DNA of 64,000 nt, from NCBI RefSeq assembly GCF_000238775.2, contig NZ_AFEJ02000001.1, positions 806,001 to 870,000 on the forward strand. Reading direction: 5' to 3'. Below are positions 51,232-60,860 of this stretch, in pieces. Source of the DNA: Acaryochloris sp. CCMEE 5410. GTDB taxonomy: Bacteria; Cyanobacteriota; Cyanobacteriia; Thermosynechococcales; Thermosynechococcaceae. Position 1 is the first letter of the stretch; every line of letters begins with the position of its first letter. A program made the translations under genes and the position numbers. Under the pieces are notes generated by a model. The model was not told where the DNA came from and ran no database searches. It worked only from the letters and a program-made list of their open reading frames with translations.

Positions 51232-52965
51232 GTGCCTAACAAAACAATTGATTCCTATCATACTCGTGTTTATATGAACGGAAGAGACCTCGGCTTGAAA
51301 CAAGCTGATGCAGCTTACATTGCCGAAATATCCCCCCGAACCGGCCAACGAATTGAGGCCGGTACCCATCAACCTAATCGCGGCCGCATGCAGGACCAAC
51401 GCACCGTCCCTGACCCTTGGCGGATGTGTGGGAAGACGAGCTAGAGCCAATGCTGCGTCGAGATCCGCGCCTCAAACCCATGACCCTGTACGAGTATCTG
51501 CAGGATAAATATCCAGGCCAGTATCCCCAAGTCCTGCGGACCCTGCAACGTCGGGTAAGAACGTGGAAAGCCTTGCATGGTCCGAGCCCTGAAGTGATGT
51601 TTGAACTACGTCATGAACCAGGGGTACAAGGGTTCTCCGATTTTACAGAACTCAAGGGCATCACGATTACCATTGCCGGTAAACCGTTTGAGCATCTGAT
51701 ATACCATTACCGTCTGGGATATAGCGGCTGGCGATATGCCCAGATTATCCAAGGAGGCGAAAGCTTTGTCGCCCTTTCAGAAGGATTACAAAATGCCTTT
51801 GAAGCCTGTGGAGGTGTTCCTAAACAGCATCGTACCGATAGTTTGAGTGCAGCCTATCGCAACATGGGCGGCCGTCGGTCCAAAATCTCACGCGTTTGTA
51901 CGACGAACTGTGTGACCACTATCGGCTAGAACCCACTCGTAACAACAAAGGTATAGCCCATGAAAACGGTTCAATCGAGTCTCCCCATGGTCATTTGAAG
52001 AACCGAATTAAGCAGGCGATCTATCTGCGCGGCAGTGCAGATTTTACGAGCGTTGCTGAATATCAAGCCTTGATTGATGCACAGGTCGCCAAGTTAAATC
52101 AGCAGTGCCAAACCAAGTATGAGCAGGAAAAAGAGCATCTGCAACCCTTACCTAAATATCGAACCCCTGACTATGAAGTGCTCACGGCCAAAGTCAGCAA
52201 ACGCAGCACCATTGATGTCCGCTGCATTCTATACACCGTTCCTTCTCGGCTAATTGGCCGTCAATTGGAACTGCATCTATACCACGACCGGATTGTCGGC
52301 TATCTGGAACGACACCCGGTTGTGGAACTGCCAAGAAAACGCGTCAGTGGCAAAGGCAAACGTCGAGACCGTTGCATCAACTATCGCCATGTGATTGGTT
52401 CAATGCGATTGAAGCCTCGTGCTTTTATCTATTGCACCTGGCAATCAGACCTACTTCCCAATCCTGAATACCGCCAAATTTGGAAACAGCTCAAAGCTCA
52501 ATTTGACCTGGAGCAGGCTGCCAAATCATCGTTGAAGGTCTCTATATTGCTGCAGTTCAAGATAAAGAGCAGGCCGTAGCAGCATACTTACAGCAGCAAC
52601 TCCAGGCGTCCAGTCTCACCCTCAATCGCCTGAAAAAGCAGTTTGAGCCTCCTCAGATGAAGCAGGTTCCTGACCTCAGCATTGAACAACATTCCCTCGA
52701 CCTTTATGACAAACTCCTCCCCTCCTACTCAGTCCCCGCTAAGCCCCTACCAACACCTGAGCCTCTATTTAAAAAAGCTCAGGCTCTCCCACATGCTGAC
52801 CCATTGGGAATCTATCGAATCCCAAGCTATGCAGGAAAGCTGGTCCTATGCGGAATTCTTACTGGCCTTGTGCGAAACGGAAACTCAACGAAGAGAACAA
52901 GCTCGTCTAAAGCGAGCTCTCACCGAAGCCAGACTCCCAAACGCAAAAAGTTTTACCAACTTTGA
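51232..52965 (+). pseudogene. istA: istA transposase, three frameshifts
   Basis: Starts near GTG 51232 (MPNKTIDSYHTRVYMNGRDLGLKQADAAY). Continuity of the IS21 transposase needs one T near 51416 (DP-LADVWEDEL), one A near 51884 (SKNLTRLYDELCDHY) and one A near 52525 (AAKIIVEGLYIAAVQDKEQ). DDE residues are seen as QGFSDFTELKG, QHRTDSLSAAYRN and AHENGSIESPHGHLKN. The final frame stays open to 52965, across the start of istB, so the true 3' limit is uncertain; a further indel near 52770 is possible. Confidence 0.8.
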
Positions 52966-53524
52966 CTTTAGCCATTGCCCCCAGCTCAATCCAGCTCCCT
53001 TAATGCAATTAGCCGCAGATCCAGGGTGGTTGGAGCGGGCCGAGAACTGCCTCCTTCTGGGGCCTTCGGGCGTTGGAAAAACACATTTGGCTACTGGGGT
53101 CTCCCAAAAGATGCTGGAGTTTGGTAAACGGGTGAAGTTCTTTGCAGCCAATGCATTGGTCCAACAATTGCAACAGGCTAAGCTCCAACTGCAGCTGCAT
53201 CCGGTGCTCAAAAAACTGGACCGCTATGATCTATTGGTCTTGGATGACTTGGGCTATTGCAAAAAGTCGGAAGCGGAAACATCCGTTCTGTTTGAATTAA
53301 TTGCGCATCGCTATGAACGTAAGAGTTTGTTGATTACAGCCAACCAACCCTTTAGCCAGTGGGACGACATCTTTACTGATTCGATGATGGCGGTGGCTGC
53401 CATTGATCGCTTAATTCATCACGGTTTGATTATCGAAATTCAAGCCGATAGTTATCGACGTAAATCAGCGACTCAGAGGACTACTCAAACTCAGTCTCAA
53501 CCTCAAAAATCTCAGTCCAAATAA
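52706..53524 (+). CDS. istB: IS21 helper ATPase IstB
   Basis: A 272-residue AAA+ protein related to DnaC/DnaA. Walker A GPSGVGKTHLA, Walker B LLVLDDLGY, sensor I LLITANQPF and the C-terminal DRLIHHG motif are intact. IstB remodels target DNA and stimulates IstA during IS21 transposition. From ATG 52706 (MTNSSPPTQSPLSPYQHL) the protein has normal length with a Gln/Ser-rich tail. It is the only undamaged gene in the nested stack, but without IstA the element cannot move by itself. Confidence 0.88.
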   Translation: MTNSSPPTQSPLSPYQHLSLYLKKLRLSHMLTHWESIESQAMQESWSYAEFLLALCETETQRREQARLKRALTEARLPNAKSFTNFDFSHCPQLNPAPLMQLAADPGWLERAENCLLLGPSGVGKTHLATGVSQKMLEFGKRVKFFAANALVQQLQQAKLQLQLHPVLKKLDRYDLLVLDDLGYCKKSEAETSVLFELIAHRYERKSLLITANQPFSQWDDIFTDSMMAVAAIDRLIHHGLIIEIQADSYRRKSATQRTTQTQSQPQKSQSK

Positions 53525-53702
53525 TCGAGCGATCACAGGTTGTCATTTCGATCACGGGTTGTCGTTTTGATCTGAAAGTGTCGTGTTAGGTCTGAAAAAG
53601 AGCTAGCGCAAAGGAGGTGTGCGCCAAATAATACGGTTCAATTTTAGGGGCTGATCCGACTTTTGGTTGTCGCGACATCGCCTATGGGGTTGACATCCAA
53701 TA
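53525..53702 (+). other. IS21 right end with short repeats
   Basis: Non-coding right end with two close copies of CGATCAC(A/G)GGTTGTC (about 53529 and 53550) and further GTTGTCG/GTCGTG units, likely transposase-binding repeats. Confidence 0.6.
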
Positions 53703-54037
53703 ATTGGGGCTTGAGAGCCTCGAAGTTCCGTCTCACTGTACCTTTCGTCGAGTGATGAAGGGGCTTGACTTCCAAGCGTTGAACCACCAATTTGAAGCAT
53801 GGATGCTCTCGAAAGCCCAGACTCACTCTCCCGATAATTATGCAGCCTCCATTGATGGCAAACGGATTCGTCAGGGGCTGACAGATGCCAAGGGGAAGCA
53901 GCGTTTTGTAGGGTTGGTGAGTTTATTTGCGGTGGAAGCAGGCATCACCCTCAAGCTCGAAGCCCTCACTCAGGAGGATAATAGCGAAATCAAAGTCGTC
54001 CAGGCTTTGTTGGAAACCCTTCAACTCGATGGCTTGC

Positions 54038-55521
54038 GGGCGTAAGCACAGAATCGGGGATGTATGGCTCAAAGAAAAACGGGTCAAGGACAATAGATCC
54101 TGTACCCGAATCAAAAACTTGTCATGAGCCTAACATCGCAATTGCCAACCGTACTAGAGCATCACGAATTTCTAGAACAGGTCGAAGCACTCAAAGAAGC
54201 ACCCAGCCTGAGTCAGATGGTTTATATCGTTCTGCAAATGGGTTTGTTTTGGCTCGCTGGCTTCTGGAGGATGAACTCTCACGGCGAGCAAAAACAGTAT
54301 TGGAATGGCCGAGGTGTCCCACTTGCGGAACCCGCTTGCACTCGAAGGGATGGGAATCTCGTCAGATGCAGACACTGGTGGGAAATATTGCCTGAAAGCG
54401 ACGGGTGGGTCGTTGTCCCCACAGGTGTCCAGGTAGTCTATCCGCTCCTTTGGATCAATCCATTGGGATTACCTCCTATCAGCACAGCAGTGAAGAATTG
54501 GTTCGTCTAGGCTGCTTGTTAAGTCTATTTATGCCCTATGAACTGGCCAGTTGGATGCTGAGTCAGTGGAGTGGTTTATCCGTCAGCTCATCAAGCTTGT
54601 GGAGTTGGGTGCAAGTCATGGGCAACAAAGCTTATCAGGAGCTAGAGACTCAACTCAAAGCTCAAGCCTCAGGTGACCAGACTCCTTGTGAAGCGATTTC
54701 AGAGGTGTTGTCTGCTCTACCTTTGGCCATTGCTGCTGACGGTGTGATGGTGCCCTTTCGCCCCACCCCGAAAACCCCCAAGGGAAAAATCCAGTGGCGA
54801 GAAGTCAAAGTTGCTATCTTAGCCCGCCTAGGAACACGGGGCACCCGAGCACAAAAGCGTGTCCCCAACTACTACGTCGAAGACTGGTGGCAGTATTGGG
54901 CGATATCGACCAGTTCATCCCCTTACTGCACCTCGAAGCCCGCAAACAAGACTTTGAATCGGCCCCAAGCGTCATCTGGTTGAGTGATGGGGGGCGAGGC
55001 TTCTGGCGAGTCTACCGCACCTTGTTCTCTCACTGTGCTGTGGCAGTTCTCGATTTCTTTCATGCAGCAGGCCATCTTGCACGAGCAACAAAAGCGATGT
55101 TTGGGGATGCTCGCTCTGCTCAAGCCCAAGCCTGGTTTCGGCGCTGGCGACACCAATTGCGACATGGGCAACACCTATTAGTATTGCGGTCCTTGACGAT
55201 GTTGATTCACTCACAATTGTTTACGGGCAAATCTTTTACGACGTTGCTCCAGGTACAGGCTTATTTCCAGCGCCATCTGCGACACATCCAATATCGCCAC
55301 TTTGAACAACTACAGATACCGCTGGGGTCAGGAATGGTCGAAAGTGCTTGTAAGTGGCTGATTCAACAGCGCTTTAAGGGGGTTGGTATGCGCTGGAGTG
55401 AGGATGGTTTCAATCATCTACTCATGCTGCGGCTTGCCTGGGTCAATCAACGGTTTGACTCCCTATTCCCAGGGGTAACCATTCCGAAGTCTAAGGCATC
55501 CCCGATCCATTAGCTACGCCC
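54038..55521 (+). mobile_element. ISKra4-family element inside ISAs1
   Basis: 1484 bp flanked by the 9-bp duplication ATGGCTTGC (54029-54037, 55522-55530). Ends GGGCGTAAGCACAGAATCGG and, inverted, GGGCGTAGCTAATGGATCGG share GGGCGTA and ATCGGGGATG blocks. Removing it rejoins the ISAs1 codons for LDGLLITMD. Confidence 0.87.
54124..55513 (+). pseudogene. ISKra4 transposase, frameshifts plus nonsense codon
   Basis: From ATG 54124 (MSLTSQLPTVLEHHEFLEQ) the family reading requires one G near 54240 (GFVLARWLLEDELSRRAK), passes WPRCPTCGTRLHSKGW, meets an in-frame TGA at about 54393 where Trp is expected (IA-W-KRRVGRC), continues with DGVMVPFRPTPKTPKGKIQWREVK, requires one C near 54868 (RVPQLLRRRLVAVLGDIDQF), and ends with LDFFHAAGHLARATKAMFGD and SGMVESACKWLIQQRFKGVG. 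The DDE-like region and zinc-finger motif identify ISKra4. At least three inactivating lesions. Confidence 0.83.
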
Positions 55522-56241
55522 ATGGCTTGCTGATTACCATGGATGCCTTACACGCCCAAAAAAACACTTGAGAAGATTGTGGCCTCGGGTAACGACTATC
55601 TTGTGGCGGTCAAATCCAATCAGGGAAGACTTTACGACCACCTCCAGACTTACTTTGAGTGTCTTAAACCCATGGCTGAGCACATCCACTCCGCCCAAAG
55701 TAGAGGACGAGATGAACATCGGTGTATACAGGTTTATGAGCCTGTCGGCATAGCCCTACAAGAATGGGAGGCAATTCGCTCTGTGCTTTGTGTCCAACGA
55801 TGGGGCACTCGCAAAGGAAAGGAGTATCACAATACGGCCTATTACATCAGTTCAGCTGCCACCTCACCCCAGCATTGGCAATCTCTGGTCCGAGAACATT
55901 GGGGCATTGAAAATCGGTTGCATTGGCCGAAGGATGTTGTTTTTGGCGAAGATGATTATCGACTCGAAGATGAACAAGCACTGCTCAATTGGTCAGTGCT
56001 TAGAACTATTGGGATTAATATCCTGCGGCTAAACGACTATCAATCCCTCAAAACCGCGATGACTAAGCTGGCTAATCGGGTCGATATTATTTTTTCGCTG
56101 CTAACTTAAAACAGCCCTGGGTCTGATAGCAGCAAATACAACCACACTCGCGATCCCTTACTCCCCTGAGCTTGGGCAACAATCCGAAGCTCTTGAACAG
56201 AATGACAGTTCATTAGTAGCACATGGTCACAGGCGAAGAAG

Positions 56242-57568
56242 CTGACTGCCTGACAGAAGTATCTCAAAGCCTTTATTTTCATAGTCTTTGAGAAAAGAGT
56301 GGAGCGACATGTGAAGCTAGATTTAAGCACAAATCAGCGTTACTCAAATGTCAGGCTCCACCCAAATTTATCGTCAACTGTTCTCCTTTTTACGTCAACA
56401 CAGCCATTATCGAGATTTGCGTCATCTCATGACCCTGGGATGGATGGTGAGCGCCTTAATCTGCAGTGAACGATTATGCTTATCTGCTTGGGAATCCTAT
56501 GTCCCCTGCCGAGCAAAAAAAGCCCAAAGTGTCGAGCGTCGCTGGCAACGCTTTCTGTGCAATCCGCTCATTGATGTCCACAAACTGTATGTCCCTTTGG
56601 TCCTTCTAGCGCTTAAGAACTGGCGAACCCATCGCCTTTACCTAGCGATGGATACCACGGTTTTATGGAATGAATACTGCATGATTCATGTATCCGTTGT
56701 CTGCTGTGGCAGAGCAGTACCGTTGTTATGGAAAGTATTAGAGCACAAGAGTGCGGCGGTTGCTTTGAGGAATATCAACCGCTATTGCGTCAGGCCCGTT
56801 GGTTATTACGGCAGCATCCAGATGTCATGTTGTTAGCAGATCGTGGGTTCGCGAACCATCAACTGATGAGCTGGTTACAGCAGAGCCGTTGGCATTACTG
56901 TCTGCGTATCCCATGTGATGTCCTTCTCCATGGCCCCGTCAATGTCCAAGAGAAGTCCGTAGGTTATGGCCATCCAAAGGAGAAGCTCTCCTCTACCGTA
57001 ATGTCGGGCTTTGGGATGATGGCCTCTATCGGTGCAATTTGGTACTGGCGAATATCCGAGGCGTAAAAGAACCATGGGCAGTGATTACAGATGAATCACC
57101 CTCGTTACAAACCTTGTGGCAATACGCCTTGAGGTTTCGGGTGGAAGAATTATTCCTCGATAGTAAATCTGGTGTGTTTGAGCTTGAAGAGTCGAAAATT
57201 CGCTGTGCTGATGCTCTGGAGAGGCTGTACCTGATTGCTGCTGTGGCACTGCTATACAGCACGACTCAGGGGATGGCTGTTCATATTAAAGGGCTACGCC
57301 AACAGGTTGATCCCCATTGGCACAGAGGCATTAGCTATCTCAAGATTGGAGCTATCTCAAGATTGGATTGCGGTGGCTCAAGGGGGTGGTCCATAAAGGA
57401 CGGGAGTTGTTGATGCCAGTCCCCTTATTCACCAAGGATCCGCAACCGTATTTTGCCTCTAAAAAAGCTCAAAAGAAACACTACAACAAAATCTGGTTCT
57501 CTCGTATCCGCTCTCTACAGTGCAAAGCTTTATGAGCTATGGAATACAAAGATCTGTCAGGCAGTCAG
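56242..57568 (+). mobile_element. IS4-family element
   Basis: 1327 bp with inverted ends CTGACTGCCTGACAGA at 56242 and its complement ending at 57568, flanked by the 10-bp duplication GGCGAAGAAG (56232-56241, 57569-57578). It is inserted in the same host gene as ISAs1, 112 coding bases further along. Confidence 0.9.
56348..57535 (+). pseudogene. IS4 transposase with two frameshifts and a 17-bp duplication
   Basis: Starts ATG 56348 (MSGSTQIYRQLFSFLRQHSHYRD). AMDTTVLWNEY carries the first Asp and MLLADRGFANHQL the second; YALRFRVEELFLDSK is a perfect Y-x2-R-x3-E-x6-K motif of the IS4 family. Frame is lost where a T4 run has become T3 near 56764 (VAFEEYQPLL expected), where A4 has become A3 near 56980 (HPKGEALLYRNVGLWDDG expected) and where AGCTATCTCAAGATTGG is tandemly duplicated (57333-57349 and 57350-57366). 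Confidence 0.87.
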
Positions 57569-57798
57569 GGCGAAGAAGACAAGAATTTCGTCGGGTTCGT
57601 TGGCGTTGGCATAAAAAATGGGTATGTTTTCGACGCCCAATTGTTACCTACCGCCATGGACGTAAGATAGTGAAGTTTAAGCGTCATTGTCGCTGGAAAA
57701 GATATCGAGTAAGGCATTTCGAAATTGATGCTAATTGATAATAACCCAACTCGTAGGCCAGAAAAGCATCAATAATGTCATCGTTTAAATATACCTAA

Positions 57799-57832
57799 AC
57801 GGCTCAAGGAAAATGAAATTTCCTTGAGCCGT
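57799..57832. terminator. Hairpin between convergent genes
   Basis: ACGGCTCAAGGAAA and TTTCCTTGAGCCGT make a perfect 14-bp stem with a 6-base loop. It lies 60 bases after the stop of the split cationic-protein gene and before the convergent DUF1350 gene; it could end transcripts from either side. Confidence 0.72.
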
Positions 57833-57890
57833 CAATAAGGCTTAGCACTGCACTATCCTTTGATAGTGTTTCAACAGCGCTAGGTGCTGG

Positions 57891-58745
57891 TTAAAGCGCT
57901 TTTAGGAATTTCAAGACAGTTTCGACTAGTACTGAATCGCCCAGCCGAAACCCCATCGGTGTCAAATGCTCGCCAGGTAATTCAGCCATCTGGGCAGGCT
58001 TGTGGGGTAAATTCTGTTTCAACCAATCTACAGTATCTTCAGCAATTTTATCTTTCGTAAATGAGATTAAACCCATCAGTCCAAATAACTGACTTCCCTT
58101 AATAAGGCAATGAGTCTCTTCCACACTAGGTTTAACATCTAACCCCAGTCGTTTCACAAAATCTGCGACTGCCTTAACAGGTATCGCACTTTCAATGCCT
58201 GTAATAGCTGGAGCCATCAATATAGAAGGCTGATTCAAGAGAGAAATATCTTTGAAATCAACTCCTTTTAGGCGATCTTCAAGTTCCTGATACTGATCGA
58301 GACCAACACAGTTTCCTAAAATCTCTTTTTCAGACTTGGTTTCTAGATCCGTTAGTAATTCAAGTAAAGCTATATATTTATTTCCTAAACTATGTCCTAA
58401 CCAGAAATAATTCTTAGTTGCTGATTTGGGATTCTCTTCATAGATTTTATAATCATAGTTCCGCCGTTTTGCCTCTTCTAGAATAGCTAGACGGAGGGCT
58501 CTTTGCTCACGAACTAGTCCAATGGCGACAGACCAGTGGCGAAATGTAAATCGATAGGGCAAAGCAATAATCGTATATCCCTGGTCATAGATCTTTTGTA
58601 GGAGAAATCGGTAGAAGATGGTGGGGAATGAGCCAAAAAAAGCGCCTCCAATAAATTGAACAACCCCAACAGGCCTTGGATGGATCGCAACCCAACTAAA
58701 TTGCAATGGTAAAAATTTAAATGTTGATTGCATGAAAACCCTCAT
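57891..58745 (-). CDS. DUF1350 family protein (alpha/beta hydrolase-like)
   Basis: A protein of about 284 residues matching the DUF1350 family of cyanobacteria and chloroplasts: WVAIHPRPVGVVQFIGGAFFGSFPTIFYRFLL near the start and ALPYRFTFRHWSVA after it. FWLGHSLGNKY has the GxSxG nucleophile elbow of alpha/beta hydrolases. The enzymatic activity is unestablished. The frame opens with TTG 58748; ATG 58745 and ATG 58733 (with GAGGG just upstream) are possible, and the latter may be the real start. Confidence 0.82.
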   Translation of the reverse strand: MRVFMQSTFKFLPLQFSWVAIHPRPVGVVQFIGGAFFGSFPTIFYRFLLQKIYDQGYTIIALPYRFTFRHWSVAIGLVREQRALRLAILEEAKRRNYDYKIYEENPKSATKNYFWLGHSLGNKYIALLELLTDLETKSEKEILGNCVGLDQYQELEDRLKGVDFKDISLLNQPSILMAPAITGIESAIPVKAVADFVKRLGLDVKPSVEETHCLIKGSQLFGLMGLISFTKDKIAEDTVDWLKQNLPHKPAQMAELPGEHLTPMGFRLGDSVLVETVLKFLKAL

Positions 58746-58748
58746 CAA

Positions 58749-59353
58749 ATTTGATTTTCAGGACAGCCAACAGGTAATCAAACCTATTAGCTCAAACCTC
58801 AAGCCCCACCTTCCCCACAACGGCAAAAAGAATTCCCTCTCCTTAGAATTTAAATTTATTGTTAAGCCATGGAACTACTACCAGTAGTATGGATGAAGTT
58901 TTTGGCTATTTTGACCAGAATGTGGATTAGATAATGGGTGGTTTCATAAGCTACATCAGCAATGAATCTAATTTTTATGCAAAAAATTAGTTTAAGAATA
59001 AAGCTTGAAATTATTTTCTAATATCAAATATCGTTGTATTCATAATTTTAATTACATATTATCTAGAGAATAGTTGCAATTAAGAAGTACCATTAAATAT
59101 TTGAACGCTAGCATCACCTTAATGCTATATATCGCAACAATTTCCCAATCCTATACTCCACTTAGAAGCAAAATCACCCAATATCGATGAGGAGTCAGAT
59201 CCTGGTGTAGGAATTCATTCGATTCAGAATCCTGACAATAATTTGTAGAATTTATCAGAGCTTAAACATATTTCCTGAAAGAGTGATCTATCATCTGACA
59301 GGAAAATCTTCCAGATTGACCCAAATCCTCACTATTGCAAGGATTAAGCCTTT
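58749..59353. other. AT-rich divergent intergenic region
   Basis: About 600 AT-rich bases between divergent DUF1350 and GH57 genes. It should contain both promoters; no structured RNA or repeat recognised. Confidence 0.5.
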
Positions 59354-60838
59354 ATGATTGCAACTGCACCATTGCCCCATTCACAACAAGATAATCTTCA
59401 GTCTCTGTTACCCAATCTTGCGGGACGGGAATCAGAACTAGCAGCCCTAGTCAACCATTCTGATCCAATTTACTTACCCACAACCGATTTACGGTTTGAG
59501 AACATCTACTCCAGTTTTGCTTGTGCCCTCCATATGCATCAGCCCACTATCCCAGCGGGCTCACAAGGAGCGCTCATCAGCAATCTGCAGCATATGTTTG
59601 AGAACCCTGGTGATGGCGATAACCATAACGCTGAAGTGTTTGCCTGGTGTTACAGCCGCATGGGTGATTTCATCCCTGAATTGGTGAGTGCGGGTTGTTC
59701 CCCACGAATCATGCTGGATTACTCCGGCAACCTCCTGTGGGGACTCCAACAGATGGGACGAGACGATATTCTGGATAACCTGAAAAAGCTGACTTGCAAT
59801 CCGCAGTATCAACCCTATGTTGAATGGTTGGGAACCATGTGGAGTCATGCTGTCGCTCCTTCCACGCCAATCCCCGATTTGAAATTGCAAATTCAAGCCT
59901 GGCAGCAGTATTTTGCCAGCCTATTTGGAGATGAGGCCCTCAAACGGGTCAAGGGATTTTCTCCCCCGGAGATGCATCTTCCCAACCATCCTGATACCCT
60001 TTTTGAATACATTAAAGCCCTAAAGGAATGTGGCTATCGTTGGTTGATGGTGCAAGAGCATTCCGTTGAGCGATTAGACGGATCCGGCTTATGGCATGAC
60101 GATAAGTACATCCCTAATCAGCTCGTGGCTCGCAATTCAAAAGGCGAGACCATCAGCATCACTGCTTTGATCAAAACTCAAGGATCTGATACGAAGTTGG
60201 TTGCCCAAATGCAGCCTTACCACGAGGCTAAAGGTCGGGGACGCCAAGAGATTGGAGGCATCTCAGTGCCCTCCTGCGTAACCCAAATCGCCGATGGTGA
60301 GAATGGGGGCGTGATGATGAATGAATTCGCCCGGGACTACCAACCCGTTTGGCATGAGCTGAAAGATCAAGGGGCTGGGGTCGCTGGCATCCATGGTACG
60401 GAGTATTTAGAGCTATTGGATGCCGCGGGTGTGAATCCAGACGATTACCCCACTTGCCAGGCTGTAGGCCAACATAAAATCTGGAATAAGATTGGAACCG
60501 ATGCGGTTAGCCCGGAGAAGGTTGAAACTGCGATTAAAGAGCTACAAGCTACCGATCATCAATTCCATATGGATGGGGCCTCTTGGACGGATGACTTGAG
60601 CTGGGTGAAGGGGTATGAGAATGTTCTCGAACCCATGAACCAGTTGAGCGCCCTGTTTCACCAGAAATATGATCCCCTCGTTCAAGCAGATCCAAGTACG
60701 ACTCAACGGGCCGATTATCAGGAAGCTTTACTCTATGTTCTCCTAGTAGAGACGAGTTGTTTCCGATATTGGGGGCAAGGGACTTGGACAGACTATGCCC
60801 GTGAACTATTTCGACGAGGAGAAAATTTACTGAAGTAG
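59354..60838 (+). CDS. Glycoside hydrolase family 57 protein
   Basis: A 494-residue cytoplasmic protein with the GH57 N-terminal signature (FACALHMHQPTIPAGSQGALISNLQHM, about 54-80) and a (beta/alpha)7-type barrel with conserved GFSPPEMHLP and WLMVQEHSVER. GH57 includes alpha-amylases, 4-alpha-glucanotransferases and branching enzymes acting on glycogen; this subgroup is not characterised, so the activity on alpha-glucan is inferred. AAGGA lies about ten bases before ATG 59354. A terminator follows at once, so it is monocistronic. Confidence 0.87.
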   Translation: MIATAPLPHSQQDNLQSLLPNLAGRESELAALVNHSDPIYLPTTDLRFENIYSSFACALHMHQPTIPAGSQGALISNLQHMFENPGDGDNHNAEVFAWCYSRMGDFIPELVSAGCSPRIMLDYSGNLLWGLQQMGRDDILDNLKKLTCNPQYQPYVEWLGTMWSHAVAPSTPIPDLKLQIQAWQQYFASLFGDEALKRVKGFSPPEMHLPNHPDTLFEYIKALKECGYRWLMVQEHSVERLDGSGLWHDDKYIPNQLVARNSKGETISITALIKTQGSDTKLVAQMQPYHEAKGRGRQEIGGISVPSCVTQIADGENGGVMMNEFARDYQPVWHELKDQGAGVAGIHGTEYLELLDAAGVNPDDYPTCQAVGQHKIWNKIGTDAVSPEKVETAIKELQATDHQFHMDGASWTDDLSWVKGYENVLEPMNQLSALFHQKYDPLVQADPSTTQRADYQEALLYVLLVETSCFRYWGQGTWTDYARELFRRGENLLK

Positions 60839-60860
60839 GAATTTTTCCCTTTCGACCATT

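Larger units (their letters stand above)
51038..53702 (+). mobile_element. IS21-family element inside ISAs1
   Basis: 2665 bp with imperfect ends TATTAGACGACAA / TATTGGATGTCAA and flanking ATTGGG repeats (51032-51037, 53703-53708). GACGACAA/CGATGTCG-like short repeats recur inside both ends, as is usual for IS21 transposase-binding sites. Contains broken istA and intact istB. Confidence 0.85.
50856..56109 (+). pseudogene. ISAs1 transposase, in three pieces
   Basis: Piece 1 (50856-51037) MSHLIDTLKQVPDFRSAHGR to LSELLG; piece 2 (53709-54037) resumes GLESLEVPSHCTFRRVMKG and holds ASIDGKRIRQG (first Asp); piece 3 (55531-56109) resumes LITMDALHAQ (second Asp) and holds REHWGIENRLHW (Glu). Removing each nested element and one duplication rejoins the codons exactly. 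A separate length change in the A run at 55558-55564 puts the last part in another frame (KKTLEKIVASGNDYLVAVKSNQ). Confidence 0.88.
50790..56119 (+). mobile_element. ISAs1-family element (split by IS21 and ISKra4 elements)
   Basis: Ends CAGGGTTGTTTTA (50790) and TAAAACAGCCCTG (to 56119) are inverted repeats with one mismatch, flanked by the 10-bp duplication GGTCTGATAG (50780-50789 and 56120-56129). Without nested elements it is 1166 bp, normal for ISAs1. Confidence 0.9.
50750..57738 (+). pseudogene. 103-residue exported cationic protein gene, split by ISAs1 and IS4
   Basis: Joining 50750-50789, 56130-56241 and 57579-57738 (removing ISAs1, IS4 and one copy of each 10-bp target duplication) gives exactly 312 bases, one open frame of 103 codons plus stop. 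GGAGGA lies eight bases before ATG 50750. Predicted protein: signal peptide (MLKPIKVTILGLIAANTTTLA), a short acidic linker (PELGQQSEALEQNDSS, about 25-41), then a 56-residue tail (48-103) with about 17 Arg, 6 Lys, 4 His, 4 Trp and 2 Cys. I do not recognise the family. The layout resembles a pre-pro cationic peptide or an exported nucleic-acid/polyanion-binding protein; both are inference. Now non-functional unless internal starts are used: 57520-57738 keeps the tail in frame behind IS4 sequence. Confidence 0.8.

Noticed and set aside
52706-53524. AAA+ ATPase as part of a defence or regulatory system
   Set aside because: Its motifs and position after istA, inside clear IS21 ends, identify it as IstB.
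57520-57738. 72-residue Arg-rich gene as an independent gene
   Set aside because: Its first ~17 codons are IS4 end sequence; the Arg-rich part is the displaced 3' end of the split 103-residue gene.
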